Below, one piece after another: positions 29,199 to 40,100 of a stretch of 64,000 nucleotides of DNA (position 1 is its first letter; every line of letters begins with the position of its first letter). The stretch spans positions 1-64,000 of the forward strand of contig JAFYBZ010000014.1 in NCBI GenBank assembly GCA_017539905.1. Reading direction: 5' to 3'. Made by a program: the position numbers and the translations under genes. Below the pieces are notes generated by a model. The model ran no database searches. It was given only the letters and a program-made list of their open reading frames with translations, and was not told where the DNA came from. This stretch comes from Clostridia bacterium. GTDB taxonomy: Bacteria > Bacillota > Clostridia > TANB77 > UBA1234.

Positions 29199-29912
29199 TT
29201 ATTTTCCAAAATTACGTTTTCTGTTGTTAAAATCTTCAATTGCTTTGTCTAATTGTTCTTCATCAAAGTCTGGCCATAAGCAATCTGTGAAATAGAATTC
29301 TGAATATACTCCTTGCCATGTTAAGAAGTTACTCATTCTAATATCGCCACCTGTACGAATAATCAAGTCTGGATCAGGCTCGCCTTTTGTATAAATATAA
29401 TTTGAAATCATTTCTTCATTTATATCATCTAAAGAAGAAATCTTTCTATTCTTATAATCCTCTGCAATTTGTTTTGTAGCATAAACAAGCTCAGGACGTC
29501 CGCCATAATTTATAGCTATATTAACAGTAGTTCCATCAGTAAAATCTTTTGTTGTCTCTTCTACATGTCTAATACCATCTTGAAGTCTTTGAGGAAGTCC
29601 ATTGATATCACCTATCAATTTGATTCGTCCTTTTTGCCCTTTAAATCTTTTATCAAAATCTGAGATAGAATCAGCAAGTAAATCCATTAAATAATTTACT
29701 TCTTCTTCACTACGTCTCCAATTCTCTGTAGAAAACGCATAAACAGTAAGATATTTTACTCCTATTTTTTTGCAATAATTTGCTATATCTTCTAGTCTTT
29801 CTGCGCCCTTTTTATGTCCCATATTGGTAGGAAGAAGTCTTTTCTTAGCCCATCTTCTATTACCATCCATAATGATGGCTATGTGCTGTGGAATAATTAA
29901 ATCTTCTTTCAT
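29199..29912 (-). CDS. uppS: Isoprenyl (undecaprenyl diphosphate) synthase
   Basis: A 237-residue cis-prenyltransferase making the lipid carrier for cell-wall synthesis. The family start HIAIIMDGNRRWAKKR holds the catalytic Asp, and TVYAFSTENWRR and the late FYFTDCLWPDF are intact. The usual RTSGE-x-R-L is RTGGDIRM here, a modest variation. GGAGG precedes the ATG. Located between frr and cdsA as in many Bacillota. Confidence 0.97.
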   Translation of the reverse strand: MKEDLIIPQHIAIIMDGNRRWAKKRLLPTNMGHKKGAERLEDIANYCKKIGVKYLTVYAFSTENWRRSEEEVNYLMDLLADSISDFDKRFKGQKGRIKLIGDINGLPQRLQDGIRHVEETTKDFTDGTTVNIAINYGGRPELVYATKQIAEDYKNRKISSLDDINEEMISNYIYTKGEPDPDLIIRTGGDIRMSNFLTWQGVYSEFYFTDCLWPDFDEEQLDKAIEDFNNRKRNFGK

Positions 29913-29924
29913 AATACCTCCAAA

Positions 29925-30470
29925 TTAAATTGACATTATTTCCTTCTCTTTAGCATCTACCAAAGATTCAATTTGACCTACATACTTGTCTGTAAGTTTT
30001 TGAATATCTTCTTCAGCTGCTCTTAAATCATCTTCTGTGATTTCAGATGCTTTTTCTTTTGCTTTATAATCATCTATTCCATCACGTCTAATATTACGAA
30101 GCGCAATCTTAGAATCTTCTGACATCTTCTTAATGTCTTTAACTAATTCTTTTCTTCTTTCCTCTGTTAGTTCTGGGAAAATAAGTCTTATTACTTTTCC
30201 ATCATTATTAGGATTAATACCAATATTAGCTTCAAGTATAGCTTTCTCAACATCTTTTAATATTGATGCATCCCATGGTTGAATAGCAATCATTCTTGCT
30301 TCAGGAACCATGATATTTGCAACTTGGTTAATTGGAGTTGGAACGCCATAATATTCAACTAAAACTTTGTCTAGTATTTTTGGATTTGCTCTTCCAGCTC
30401 TAACGCCAGCAAGTTGCTCTTCAAAAACACTAACTGCTTTTTTCATTCTCTCTTCAATTTCTTCGTACAT
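29925..30470 (-). CDS. frr: Ribosome recycling factor
   Basis: A 181-residue factor that splits post-termination ribosomes with EF-G. GVRAGRANPKILDKV, the YYGVPTPINQVANI hinge and the RRDGIDDYK motif are typical. The chosen ATG lies 8 nt after GGAG; a GTG three codons earlier is inside the spacing. It follows pyrH in the conserved pair. Confidence 0.97.
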   Translation of the reverse strand: MYEEIEERMKKAVSVFEEQLAGVRAGRANPKILDKVLVEYYGVPTPINQVANIMVPEARMIAIQPWDASILKDVEKAILEANIGINPNNDGKVIRLIFPELTEERRKELVKDIKKMSEDSKIALRNIRRDGIDDYKAKEKASEITEDDLRAAEEDIQKLTDKYVGQIESLVDAKEKEIMSI

Positions 30471-30482
30471 AAATTTCACTCC

Positions 30483-31190
30483 TTACTCATTTACAAGCGT
30501 TCCTGGGTTTTCACCACATAGAACTTTTATTATATTTTCTTCTTTTGCAAGTTCAAATACTGCCATTGGCATTTTATTATCCCTCGCAAGAGAAGCTGCT
30601 GTTGAATCTATTACTTTTAGATTTTTATTTAATATTTCCGAATATGTGATTGTATCAAACTTAACTGCATTTGGATTATTATCTGGATCAGAATCATAAA
30701 CTCCATCAACAGTCTTACCAAATAATACTATTTGAGCATCTATCTCAGTAGCTCTAAGTACGGCCGCTGTATCTGTTGTAAAATATGGATTTCCTGTTCC
30801 GCCACCAAATATTACAACTCTTCCTTTTTCTAAATGTCTAATAGCTCTTCTCAATATGAAAGGTTCACCAACTTGTTTAATCTCAATCGCAAGCTGTACT
30901 CTAGTTGGAACACCTTTAGCTTCTAGTGCATCTTGAAGTGCCATACTATTCATTGTAGTAGCAAGCATTCCCATATAGTCAGCTGTTGCTCTTTCCATAT
31001 CTAATGCTTTTCTTCCTCTCCAGAAGTTTCCACCACCAACTACGATTGCAACTTCTACTCCCATATCAACTACTTTCTTGATTTGGTCACAAACTTTATC
31101 AACCATAGCTCTGTCGATTCCAAAGCCAGATTCACCTGACATAACTTCTCCACTTAGCTTTAAAAGTACTCTTTTGTATTTAGGTTCCAT
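30483..31190 (-). CDS. pyrH: UMP kinase
   Basis: A 235-residue amino-acid-kinase-fold enzyme phosphorylating UMP to [25 protein letters not shown], the [14 protein letters not shown] segment and [16 protein letters not shown] are diagnostic. GGAGGG lies 4 nt before the chosen ATG. It heads the pyrH-frr-uppS-cdsA-rseP operon. Confidence 0.97.
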   Translation of the reverse strand: MEPKYKRVLLKLSGEVMSGESGFGIDRAMVDKVCDQIKKVVDMGVEVAIVVGGGNFWRGRKALDMERATADYMGMLATTMNSMALQDALEAKGVPTRVQLAIEIKQVGEPFILRRAIRHLEKGRVVIFGGGTGNPYFTTDTAAVLRATEIDAQIVLFGKTVDGVYDSDPDNNPNAVKFDTITYSEILNKNLKVIDSTAASLARDNKMPMAVFELAKEENIIKVLCGENPGTLVNE

Positions 31191-31252
31191 ACGTCCCTCC
31201 ATAAAATAATCTACTTATATTTATAGCACATTTTACTTTTTTATTCAAGAAA

Positions 31253-31279
31253 AAAGGCGACATGAATTATGTCGCCTTT
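31253..31279. terminator. greA terminator
   Basis: AAAGGCGACAT (31253-31263) pairs with ATGTCGCCTTT (31269-31279), with flanking A and T runs, directly after the greA stop on the minus strand. Confidence 0.92.
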
Positions 31280-31285
31280 AAAAAA

Positions 31286-31774
31286 TTATAGTCCAAAACT
31301 AATCTTTAAGATTTTAAGCTTTATTGTGTCTCCATTATCTAAAACTGCTTCTGCAATTTCATTTCTCTTTTTGCCAAGTAAAGCTTTACCTATTGGAGAT
31401 TCATTAGAAATTTTACCTTCTGCAAGATTTACTTCAGTAGGTCCAACGATAATATACTCTGCATCTTCATCAAATTCCATATCGTGAACTTTAACCTTAT
31501 TACCTACTTGAACAATCTTGTTATCAACCTCTTCTTCATCAATAACTTTTGCATTTCTTAATGTATTCTCTAATTCTAAAATCTTTAATTCAACTTGAGC
31601 TTGTTCTGTTTTTGCTTCATCATATTCTGAATTTTCAGATAAGTCTCCATATCCTAAAGCAATCTTTATTCTTTCAGAGATTTCTTTTCTTTTCTCTGTT
31701 TTAAGATATTCTAATTCTTCCTCTAATTTTTTAAGACCTTCATAAGTCATCATTACTTCATTGTTTTGTGGCAT
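31286..31774 (-). CDS. greA: Transcription elongation factor GreA
   Basis: A 162-residue factor that rescues backtracked RNA polymerase. The N-terminal coiled coil has MTYEGLKKLEEELEYLK and the acidic tip YGDLSENSEYDEAK. The C-terminal FKBP-like domain includes PTEVNLAEGKISNESPIGKALLGK. GGAGTG lies 10 nt upstream. Monocistronic, with its own promoter and terminator. Confidence 0.97.
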   Translation of the reverse strand: MPQNNEVMMTYEGLKKLEEELEYLKTEKRKEISERIKIALGYGDLSENSEYDEAKTEQAQVELKILELENTLRNAKVIDEEEVDNKIVQVGNKVKVHDMEFDEDAEYIIVGPTEVNLAEGKISNESPIGKALLGKKRNEIAEAVLDNGDTIKLKILKISFGL

Positions 31775-31819
31775 AATACATCAGCACTCCTTCGTAAAAA
31801 TATGATTTGTAATAAAGAA

Positions 31820-31885
31820 AATATTAAAGACAAGCAGTCTTTAATATTCCTCTAAGTATATTACTACTTTTTGGCCATTTGTCAA
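31820..31885 (-). promoter_or_regulatory. greA promoter and 5'-proximal hairpin
   Basis: On the minus strand TTGACA (31885-31880) and TAATAT (31863-31858) are 16 nt apart. Transcription would start near 31851 and run at once through a perfect 12-bp hairpin, GTCTTTAATATT/AATATTAAAGAC (31848-31837 with 31831-31820), followed by TTTTCTTTATT. The hairpin may instead or also terminate the upstream GH18 gene. If the promoter is right it is an attenuator at the very 5' end of greA mRNA. Confidence 0.6.
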
Positions 31886-31939
31886 TTAAATTCATGAAAA
31901 AGTAACATTTGCCGGTAGATAACATAATCCGTTCTAGTC

Positions 31940-33634
31940 CTAATCTAAAGCTTCCCAAACATCGCTTGTCTCTTGGCCTAAACACCAAAATGCGCTTCCG
32001 CCTAGATCATAATCATCAATTAGAGTCAATTTTTCCTTGATAGAAGACTTTTCTTCAATCCAAATATACTCATTTTTATTAGTACTTTCATAGTAATATT
32101 GCTTTGCTGCTTCATCCCAATCAGCACCATTTAAATACTTCTTTGCGCCAGTCATAAATAGAACTGTACGTGTTTTGCTATCACCTTTTACTGTCCATAA
32201 AGCAGATCCAAAGTCTATTCCAAGTAATATCTTATTTGCTTCAACTTTATCTCTATTTACTAATTTTTCTACATTGTCTGCAACCCAATTATATGGTGCA
32301 AATGAGCTTACAGTATTTGAAGACATATCATAAGCCATTAAACAAATATAATCAGCAGATTCTGCTAGATTTCTATGTTCATAGCACAACGACCAATCTT
32401 CACTTCCATCAGGAACATTAACACAAACAGATGCAATCAAATTATTTTTATGTGCTTCTATTGAAAGTTCTCTAACAAATTGTGAAAATGCAAATCTATC
32501 TTTGTAATATATATGTTCAAAATCTACATTGATTCCTTGTGCACCATAATTAACACAAGTATTTACAAGCTTTTTGATTGCATTATTTCTAGAGTTCATA
32601 TCATTTAAAAACTCAGATAATATATCTATTGTCATGATATTATTTCCAATGCTCTCATTCTTAAATGTTAGCCAAACATCATAATTGCATGATTTAGCCC
32701 ATGACATATACTCTCTTACAGCATTATCATAATAATGAATATCTCCATCAGCATTTTTTAAGTAAATCAAGGTTGGGCAAACTGCATCTAACTTTGAAAT
32801 CTTATTCCTATCTGCTTTTGCACCTATAGAATAAGCTTCTGGGTTAATTGAATCCCATGCAATATTAATTCTTTCTGTATTATTCTTCTCTTTTTCTTTG
32901 CCAAATTCTTCCAAGTTGTAACCCTTTATTACATTTGTATCAATATATCCAATTTCACCATTACTACTTCTTGCTTTGTTAAATGCTTTTTCTTCATCGT
33001 AATTGAAAACATATATTAAACTACCAGGATTAATTGTTTCAATCGTTTTTGAAGCACCATCTTCAAGATACTTTAGCTCAACGCTTTCATTTATATCTGT
33101 ATTAAATGTTTTTATATCTTTATCATGAGTAGTAATAATTAATTTGTCATTAAACTCAACATTAATATCATATACATCTTTTAAATCTTCAATTGGTAGA
33201 TAATATATCTCTTTCTTGTTAGTCTTTTCCGCGTATCTATCATCAGTTGAATAATCATACTCTGTTTTAATTGCTGGTGTCTTTATTGGCACTTCTACAC
33301 CATCCATAGTTATTGAGTCAGCACCAATTTTAATATCAGCTCTATGATCATTTGATGTAGTAATAAAAGTGTTGTATTTTTCTTCAAAATAAAGATCTTT
33401 ATCAAATAAAATATCAATAGTATTGTGAGAAAGCATAACTTCACCATTATGCATAATTGCCATCTCTGGAAGTCTATTTGTCTCTCTAGTAATCTCTCTA
33501 TCGTTTACTATTACTCTCAAATCTCCATTGTTATATTTATATTCAATATCGTAGTCAGGAGCCTGGTTAATAAGCCAAATAAACACTCCTAAAAATAAAA
33601 CTACGACTAAAACTCTTATAATAAAACTTTTCAA
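31940..33634 (-). CDS. Membrane-anchored glycoside hydrolase family 18 protein
   Basis: A 564-residue protein with an N-terminal membrane anchor (residues about 5-24), a beta-rich copper-amine-oxidase-like or SH3-like middle, and a C-terminal GH18 TIM barrel (about 250-564). The catalytic strand is QGINVDFEHI, carrying the D-x-E pair in which Glu is the acid. Later barrel strands YICLMAYDM and LLGIDFGSALW also fit. The nearest functional parallels are YaaH/YdhD-type peptidoglycan or spore hydrolases. The start is TTG with GGAGG upstream. Monocistronic. Confidence 0.85.
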   Translation of the reverse strand: MKSFIIRVLVVVLFLGVFIWLINQAPDYDIEYKYNNGDLRVIVNDREITRETNRLPEMAIMHNGEVMLSHNTIDILFDKDLYFEEKYNTFITTSNDHRADIKIGADSITMDGVEVPIKTPAIKTEYDYSTDDRYAEKTNKKEIYYLPIEDLKDVYDINVEFNDKLIITTHDKDIKTFNTDINESVELKYLEDGASKTIETINPGSLIYVFNYDEEKAFNKARSSNGEIGYIDTNVIKGYNLEEFGKEKEKNNTERINIAWDSINPEAYSIGAKADRNKISKLDAVCPTLIYLKNADGDIHYYDNAVREYMSWAKSCNYDVWLTFKNESIGNNIMTIDILSEFLNDMNSRNNAIKKLVNTCVNYGAQGINVDFEHIYYKDRFAFSQFVRELSIEAHKNNLIASVCVNVPDGSEDWSLCYEHRNLAESADYICLMAYDMSSNTVSSFAPYNWVADNVEKLVNRDKVEANKILLGIDFGSALWTVKGDSKTRTVLFMTGAKKYLNGADWDEAAKQYYYESTNKNEYIWIEEKSSIKEKLTLIDDYDLGGSAFWCLGQETSDVWEALD

Positions 33635-33729
33635 TTTTTTCCTCCATCTTTTATAATATCCTCATAATTATACCTGAAAAACAGCTAAAAATAAAGGATT
33701 GTAATCATATCTTAATTTTAAAAAAATCC

Positions 33730-33758
33730 TTGTTTTATGACCATTTTTGTGCTATACT
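33730..33758 (+). promoter_or_regulatory. tRNA-Glu promoter
   Basis: TTGTTT (33730-33735) and TATACT (33753-33758) are 17 nt apart and 19 nt before the tRNA. Confidence 0.75.
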
Positions 33759-33777
33759 TACTTTTGCGTGTGATTGT

Positions 33778-33852
33778 GGCCCCTTGGTCAAGCGGTTAAG
33801 ACGCGACCCTCTCAAGGTCGAATCATGGGTTCGATTCCCGTAGGGGTCACCA
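33778..33852 (+). tRNA. tRNA-Glu (anticodon CUC)
   Basis: A complete cloverleaf: acceptor stem GGCCCCT (33778-33784) with AGGGGTC (33842-33848), anticodon stem CGACC/GGTCG around the loop CTCTCAA (anticodon CUC, reading GAG), and T arm with GGTTCGATTCC. The 3' CCA is encoded (33850-33852). The D-arm region TTGGTCAAGCGGTTAAGAC is as in B. subtilis tRNA-Glu. It is transcribed alone from its own promoter and ends in the adjacent terminator. Confidence 0.97.
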
Positions 33853-33856
33853 CAAA

Positions 33857-33898
33857 AAAATCCTAAATTTCATTTCTGAAATTTAGGATTTTATTTTT
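33857..33898. terminator. bidirectional terminator of tRNA-Glu and the Ig-like protein gene
   Basis: A perfect 16-bp stem, 33857-33872 with 33877-33892 (core CCTAAATTTCA), with flanking A and T runs, lies between the tRNA and the convergent gene at 33898. Confidence 0.93.
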
Positions 33899-36800
33899 TA
33901 TAACGTGTTTACAACAGATTTTGTTAAGACTTTTGAATTACCTACTTTATCAAACAATTTAACTTCAACTAAGTAACTTCCTTTGTCTAATGTGATAGAC
34001 ATTGTGTATTCTTTGTATAAATCAGTAATTGTATCTTCTCTAATCTTATATGCATCATCAGCAGTTAAGCCTTGGTAAACTTTAATAACTGCTCTATCAA
34101 GTCCAGAACCTATATCGTCTAAGTTCTTTAATCTAATAACATTGTTTGTACGTTTTCTAATATGAAGTTTAATTGTGTCATCGCCTTTGATTTCAGTATA
34201 GTTTCCAGCTTTATCATAAGTAATATTTGTAATCTCATAATATCCATCTTCGGTTAGCTCAACTGGCTCAACTTGTTCTAGATCCATACCAACTTTCTTT
34301 GTTCCATTGGTACCAAATGATGTATCTAATACCTTTTCATCAATGTTATTATATTTTGTAATTATATAGTATGAAATATAATCTGATAAAAAGTTCTTGT
34401 CTACTTTAACTCCAGATTGAAGTTCTGTTTGACCAAGATCTTTAGCAACATCTGGTATTGTATATAAAGTCTTATTAATTGGTTTATCTTTATTAAATAC
34501 ATATAGAGCTCCCGTTGGTCTTTCTTCATGTATTAGTATCTTGGTAGGAGCAGGATTTGTTTTATCAATTTTAACTAAGCAAAATGTCTCCGACATGTTC
34601 TCAGCTTTATCATATACTCTATAGTAAACATTTTGATTGTAATCATTATCTATATGCTCTTTATTAGCTGGTAATCTATAGAAGTTAACCTTGTTATCTT
34701 TAGAACAAGTATAATAATCTATCATACCATTATCATCTTTTGCATTTACTGTCATATATACAGACTTATTTGTCCAACCTTCATTCCATTCTTCTAATGA
34801 GTCTGGATAAGCTGCTCCTGTGTCGCTTTCAAGTTTCATGGTAACAGAAGGGTTTAGGAATGTAGGTGGTGTATTATCAATTATAATACCTACAATCTTA
34901 ATATTCTGTGCTGTCTTATCAGCTGATGTATCTTGTACACCATTGCCATTTGTTGCCCAGTCCTTAATACTATTAGTTGGTACATATACATATAGCTGGC
35001 CATCACCAGGAATATGAGATAATGTTAATCTATAATAGTAATTTGATCCTTCTTTACGTACATATTGTAGTGTTTTTGAGAATGAGTCTGCAACTGGACT
35101 AGCATTTGCTGGTGAACCACTTGTAATTGCTTTTAATTTAATATCTGATGCAGTAAACTCATTTGTATCAATACCAATTTTTTCATTGATATATAATTCA
35201 ATAACTAAATCAGAATGTCTTTGAGCTATATAGCCTTCTCTTTGGCCACTAATTACTTTTGAAAAATAAATTACTGGGTCAATATTATCTACTTCTACAT
35301 TAGTAGCATAGCTATATGCTATATTTCCATTTCCATAGTCATCTGTAAAACTGTTAGCTGGAATTTCAAATGATAATTTTCCATTTCCAGTTAGTCCTAA
35401 TAATTTTAATTCATAATAATAATTTGTTCCAGATTTTGATTTGTATGTAAGTGTCTTAGTAGGTGATACTGTAGTACCATTTACCTTAACTACTACTTGG
35501 CTTCCTTTAAAACTACTTGTTGTATATCCATGTCCTGTATCAGAAACAACAAGAGGAATTGTAACTTCAACATTTCTATTTACATATATGTTTTCATTAA
35601 ATGGTGTTCCTTTTGTAATAGTTGGTTCTGTGACATCGGCTTTGATTAATACACTATTTGTATATGTATCATATTGTGTATTATTTATCTTACAATAAAA
35701 ATATGTTGTTTGATTTTCTGTAGGATAAAAATCATATGTAGCACTTGTTGCTCCTACGATTGGTGTACCACCTAGAGATGATACAGATGATTTATACCAT
35801 TGATATGTATATGTATTTGGATTACCTGCGGTAGTAACAGAAGCCTTTAGTGTTGCTTTTCCCGATTTCTTGACATGTCCTTCTGTATCACTTACAACCT
35901 GCGTTGCAGCTGTACATTTTGCATTTACTACCGGTTGATAATAAACTGTTATTGTTCCAGTAATATCAGTTGTAGCATAACCATTACCAACTTTACAAAC
36001 TACTGATTTACCATTATGTGCTTTATTACCTGTATATGTATATGTAGTTCCTGTAGCTCCTGATATGATTCCACCATTTACATACCACTGATATGAAGTA
36101 TATGGAGCGGTACCAGAATTAACTACACAAGTAAATGTGACTGATTCTCCTACTTTTACAGCCGGTGCGGTAATATATCCACCTGGGGCAGTACCTACGG
36201 TATAAGAAGCTGAACTACTAATATTTCCTGTTTCATCAATTACCCATGCATAAAATGTTCCTGTTGTATTGCAAGTAACTGTAGCTGTTTTTCTAGTATT
36301 AGTACCACCAGAGAAATTTGTAAATCCACTAGTTGGTTTTACTGAGCTAGTAGTAATTTTATATCCAACTACTTTTTCATTATCAGTACCTGTAATTGTT
36401 ACTGATGTTCCTTTTAAAACTTTTGTCTTATTAACTGAAACTTGGGGTGGAGTTTCATCTGCTGTTGAATAAATTAAAACAGAAACCCAACTTTGCTTAG
36501 GATTTCTAGCATCTGTACTACTATAAATCTTTGTAACTTTAGAAGTAATTGTAACTGACCAATATAAGTCTTCTGGATGAGGACTTGGACATGTATAGTG
36601 TTCATCTACTGAAAGTGATGAAACTGAAGAACCTTTATAAACGTAATACTCACCATATGGATAACATGTAAAAGCGTGACAAGATAAAGTGTCTCCTGCT
36701 TTAAAATCTCCATTTTCAACTACTAGATTACTTTCAAAGTTTCTATGGTAAACACCATCATAATGTAATCCAGTTCTATCATTGCAAACATCTAGAAAAA

Positions 36801-36981
36801 CACCTGAACCATGATTTCCTCCATTAAATGCTGAAGGTCTTCCATTCCACTCCGAAACAGCTAATGAAATATTAGAAAACAAAACCATCAAAATAAAGCT
36901 AAGAATGAGTATTAAAGAAATCCTTCTTAAATTACTATTTTTAGCTCTAGTTATATTTAGAATATCGTTGATTTTAATCAT
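33898..36981 (-). CDS. Large secreted Ig-like domain protein
   Basis: About 1,027 residues with a membrane/signal segment near residues 22-41 (ISLILILSFILMVLFSN). The rest is beta-sandwich repeats: Ig-like units with the YQWYVNGG and YQWYKSS tryptophan motifs, then bacterial adhesin-like units with repeated DxGxGY and KIDKTNPAPTK-type calcium-binding loops. No SLH, LPXTG or C-terminal membrane anchor is visible, so it may be released or bound by another factor. AAAGGGG lies 9 nt before the chosen ATG. Monocistronic. Confidence 0.8.
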   Translation of the reverse strand: MIKINDILNITRAKNSNLRRISLILILSFILMVLFSNISLAVSEWNGRPSAFNGGNHGSGVFLDVCNDRTGLHYDGVYHRNFESNLVVENGDFKAGDTLSCHAFTCYPYGEYYVYKGSSVSSLSVDEHYTCPSPHPEDLYWSVTITSKVTKIYSSTDARNPKQSWVSVLIYSTADETPPQVSVNKTKVLKGTSVTITGTDNEKVVGYKITTSSVKPTSGFTNFSGGTNTRKTATVTCNTTGTFYAWVIDETGNISSSASYTVGTAPGGYITAPAVKVGESVTFTCVVNSGTAPYTSYQWYVNGGIISGATGTTYTYTGNKAHNGKSVVCKVGNGYATTDITGTITVYYQPVVNAKCTAATQVVSDTEGHVKKSGKATLKASVTTAGNPNTYTYQWYKSSVSSLGGTPIVGATSATYDFYPTENQTTYFYCKINNTQYDTYTNSVLIKADVTEPTITKGTPFNENIYVNRNVEVTIPLVVSDTGHGYTTSSFKGSQVVVKVNGTTVSPTKTLTYKSKSGTNYYYELKLLGLTGNGKLSFEIPANSFTDDYGNGNIAYSYATNVEVDNIDPVIYFSKVISGQREGYIAQRHSDLVIELYINEKIGIDTNEFTASDIKLKAITSGSPANASPVADSFSKTLQYVRKEGSNYYYRLTLSHIPGDGQLYVYVPTNSIKDWATNGNGVQDTSADKTAQNIKIVGIIIDNTPPTFLNPSVTMKLESDTGAAYPDSLEEWNEGWTNKSVYMTVNAKDDNGMIDYYTCSKDNKVNFYRLPANKEHIDNDYNQNVYYRVYDKAENMSETFCLVKIDKTNPAPTKILIHEERPTGALYVFNKDKPINKTLYTIPDVAKDLGQTELQSGVKVDKNFLSDYISYYIITKYNNIDEKVLDTSFGTNGTKKVGMDLEQVEPVELTEDGYYEITNITYDKAGNYTEIKGDDTIKLHIRKRTNNVIRLKNLDDIGSGLDRAVIKVYQGLTADDAYKIREDTITDLYKEYTMSITLDKGSYLVEVKLFDKVGNSKVLTKSVVNTL

Positions 36982-37194
36982 AACAACCAACCCCTTTAGA
37001 AATTTGAATATTAATACAAATTACAACTTAAAAAACCACATATTTATCTATTTTAACAATATATTATGTTAACTATATTATACCACATTTTCCCTAATTT
37101 ACCAATATTTTATCAATATAAAGGTATTAAGTAAAGTTAAGTATTTGTTACAATAAAACGACAAAAAAAGCAGCCTTTCGGCTGCTTTTTTTAA
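36982..37194 (-). promoter_or_regulatory. promoter of the Ig-like protein gene, and rpoC terminator
   Basis: On the minus strand TTGGTA is followed 17 nt later by TATAAT (37083-37078, extended -10 TGG), giving a leader of about 90 nt rich in A and T with no clear fold. At 37163-37192 a GCAGCC-TTTC-GGCTGC stem flanked by A7 and T7 ends the rpoBC transcript. Confidence 0.75.
37163..37192 (-). terminator. rpoBC terminator
   Basis: GCAGCC (37070 series: 37170-37175) pairs with GGCTGC (37180-37185) around a TTTC loop, with seven A/T pairs continuing the stem. It directly follows the rpoC stop. Confidence 0.95.
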
Positions 37195-40100
37195 TTATTT
37201 AGTTACAACTCCTGGGATTTCATAATCATCAGGGAATTCCACATGCTCTGGAATTGTTGTGCTTGTAGCTATATCTGTATCTGCAAGATATGGTTGCATT
37301 TGTCTATACTTAAGTAGTCCTGTACCAGCTGGTATTAACTTACCAATGATAACATTCTCTTTAAGACCAAGAAGTGGATCAACCTTGCCCTTAATAGCTG
37401 CTTCTGTAAGAACTCTTGTTGTTTCTTGGAATGATGCAGCAGATAAGAATGAATCTGTAGCAAGTGATGCTTTAGTGATACCTAATAGTAATCTCTTGCC
37501 TTCTGCTGGTCTTAATCCTTGAGCAACTAGGTCTTCGTTTTCTCTATTGAATCTGTTGTAGTCTACTAATGTACCTGGAAGCATGCTTGAATCTCCAGCA
37601 TTTTCAACTCTAACTTTTCTAAGCATTTGACGTACAATTGCTTCGATATGACGGTCGTTGATATCAACACCTTGGCTTCTATATACTTTTTGTACTTCAG
37701 AAACGATGTATCTTTCAACTCCATCAGCGCCTTTAATACGCATAATATCTTGTGGATAAATAGAACCTTCTGTGATAACGTCTCCAGCTTCTAGTTTATC
37801 GCCTTCATGAACTGTAAGTCTTGATCCAAATGGAATTAAGTAAGTCTTTGATTCGCCTTCATCATTTGAAACAATAACTTCTCTCTTTCTCTTTGTATCT
37901 TCAATCTTAACAGTACCATTGATATCAGAGATAATAGCAAGTCCCTTTGGTTTACGAGCTTCGAATAGCTCCTCAACTCTAGGAAGACCTTGTGTGATAT
38001 CTCCACCAGCAATACCACCTTGGTGGAATGTCTGCATGGTTAGCTGTGTACCAGGCTCACCAATTGATTGAGCTGCAATGATACCAACTGCTTCACCAAT
38101 GTTAACATCTTTACCACGAGCTGCTAAGTCATTACCATAGCACTTACAGCAAACACCTTTTTCAGCTTTACATGTAAGTAGTGTTCTAATTTTAACTTGT
38201 TTAATTCCTGCATCATTAATCTGTTTGATGTAATCTTCATTAATGAATGTATTAACTGGAACTACGATTTCACCTGTAAGTGGGTTCTTAACATCTTCTG
38301 CTGTATATCTTCCATATAGTCTGTCTTTTAGACTTTCAACTACTGAATTACCATCAGAAATTTCACTTACATAAATACCTTCAGTTGTTCCACAATCTTC
38401 TTCTCTTACGATAATATCTTGTGAAATATCAACTAATCTTCTTGTTAAGTAACCAGAGTCAGCTGTACGAAGCGCTGTATCAACTAGACCCTTTCTAGCA
38501 CCATGGGCAGAAATGAAATATTCCAAAACGTCTAGACCTTCTCTAAATGAAGAACGAATAGGAATTTCAACTGTCTTACCAGATGTATCTGCAAGAAGTC
38601 CTCTCATACCTGCAACCTGACGTAATTGCTTAATGTTACCACGGGCACCAGATGTAGCCATGATATAAATTGGGTTTTCTTCAGTAAAGCACTTAATCAT
38701 ATCATTACCTACTTGCTCTGTTGTAGATAACCAAACTTTTTCAACTGCGTCATGTCTTTCTTTGTCAGATAATAGACCTCTTCTATATTGTTTTGTAATA
38801 ACATCAACTTTTTCATCAGCTTCTTTTAGAAGTTGTGGTTTAGTATTAGGAACAACAACATCGGCAACTGAGAATGTAATTGCAGCAAGTGTTGAATATT
38901 TGTAACCTAATGTCTTGATATCATCAAGAAGTTGAGCCGTACGAGATAAGTCATGCTTTTCAATTGTTCTTGAAATAATATCACCAACATTTTTACTTCC
39001 AACTACGAAGTTAACTTCTAAGTCGAACATTGTTTGTGGATCTGTTCTATCAACATATCCTAAATCTTGTGGAATAATTTCGTTGAAAATTATTCTACCA
39101 ATTGTTGTATCAATAAGCTTGTGCTTCTTAACTCCATCAACTTCTTTTTCAACTCTAACTTTAATCTTTGAATGCATTTCAATATCATGATTTGCATAGG
39201 CCATGTGAGCTTCTTCGAAGTCTTTGAATACCATGCCCTCGCCCTTCTTACCATCGTAAGCAACTGTTAAATAGTAAGAACCAAGAATCATATCTTGTGA
39301 TGGTTGAGTAACTGGTTTACCATCAGCTGGTTTTAAGATGTTGTTTGCAGCAAGCATTAAGAATCTTGCTTCTGCTTGAGCTTCTGGTGAAAGTGGAAGG
39401 TGAACAGCCATCTGGTCACCATCGAAGTCAGCGTTGAATGCTTTACATACAAGTGGATGTAATTTGATTGCTCTACCTTCAACTAATACTGGCTCGAATG
39501 CTTGAATACCAAGTCTGTGAAGTGTTGGTGCACGGTTTAGAAGTACTGGATGATCCTTAATTACATACTCTAAACAATCCCAAACTTCTGGACGAAGTCT
39601 TTCTACCATTCTCTTAGCATTTTTAATATTGTGAGCTAGTCCTCTTTCAACTAATTCCTTCATAACAAATGGTTTGAATAATTCAATTGCCATTTCTTTT
39701 GGAAGACCGCATTGATACATCTTAAGTTCTGGACCAACTACGATAACTGAACGTCCTGAATAGTCAACACGTTTACCTAGTAAGTTTTGTCTAAATCTAC
39801 CTTGTTTACCTTTTAAAATATCAGATAGAGACTTAAGTGATCTGTTTGAAGGTCCTGTAACTGGACGGCCACGTCTTCCATTATCTATTAAGCTATCTAC
39901 AGCTTCTTGAAGCATTCTCTTTTCATTTCTAACAATGATTTCTGGAGCTCCAAGTTCTAGTAATCTTTTTAATCTGTTATTTCTGTTGATGATTCTTCTA
40001 TATAAATCATTAACATCAGATGTAGCAAATCTACCACCATCTAATTGAACCATAGGTCTTAAATCTGGTGGAATAACTGGAAGAACATCCATTATCATCC

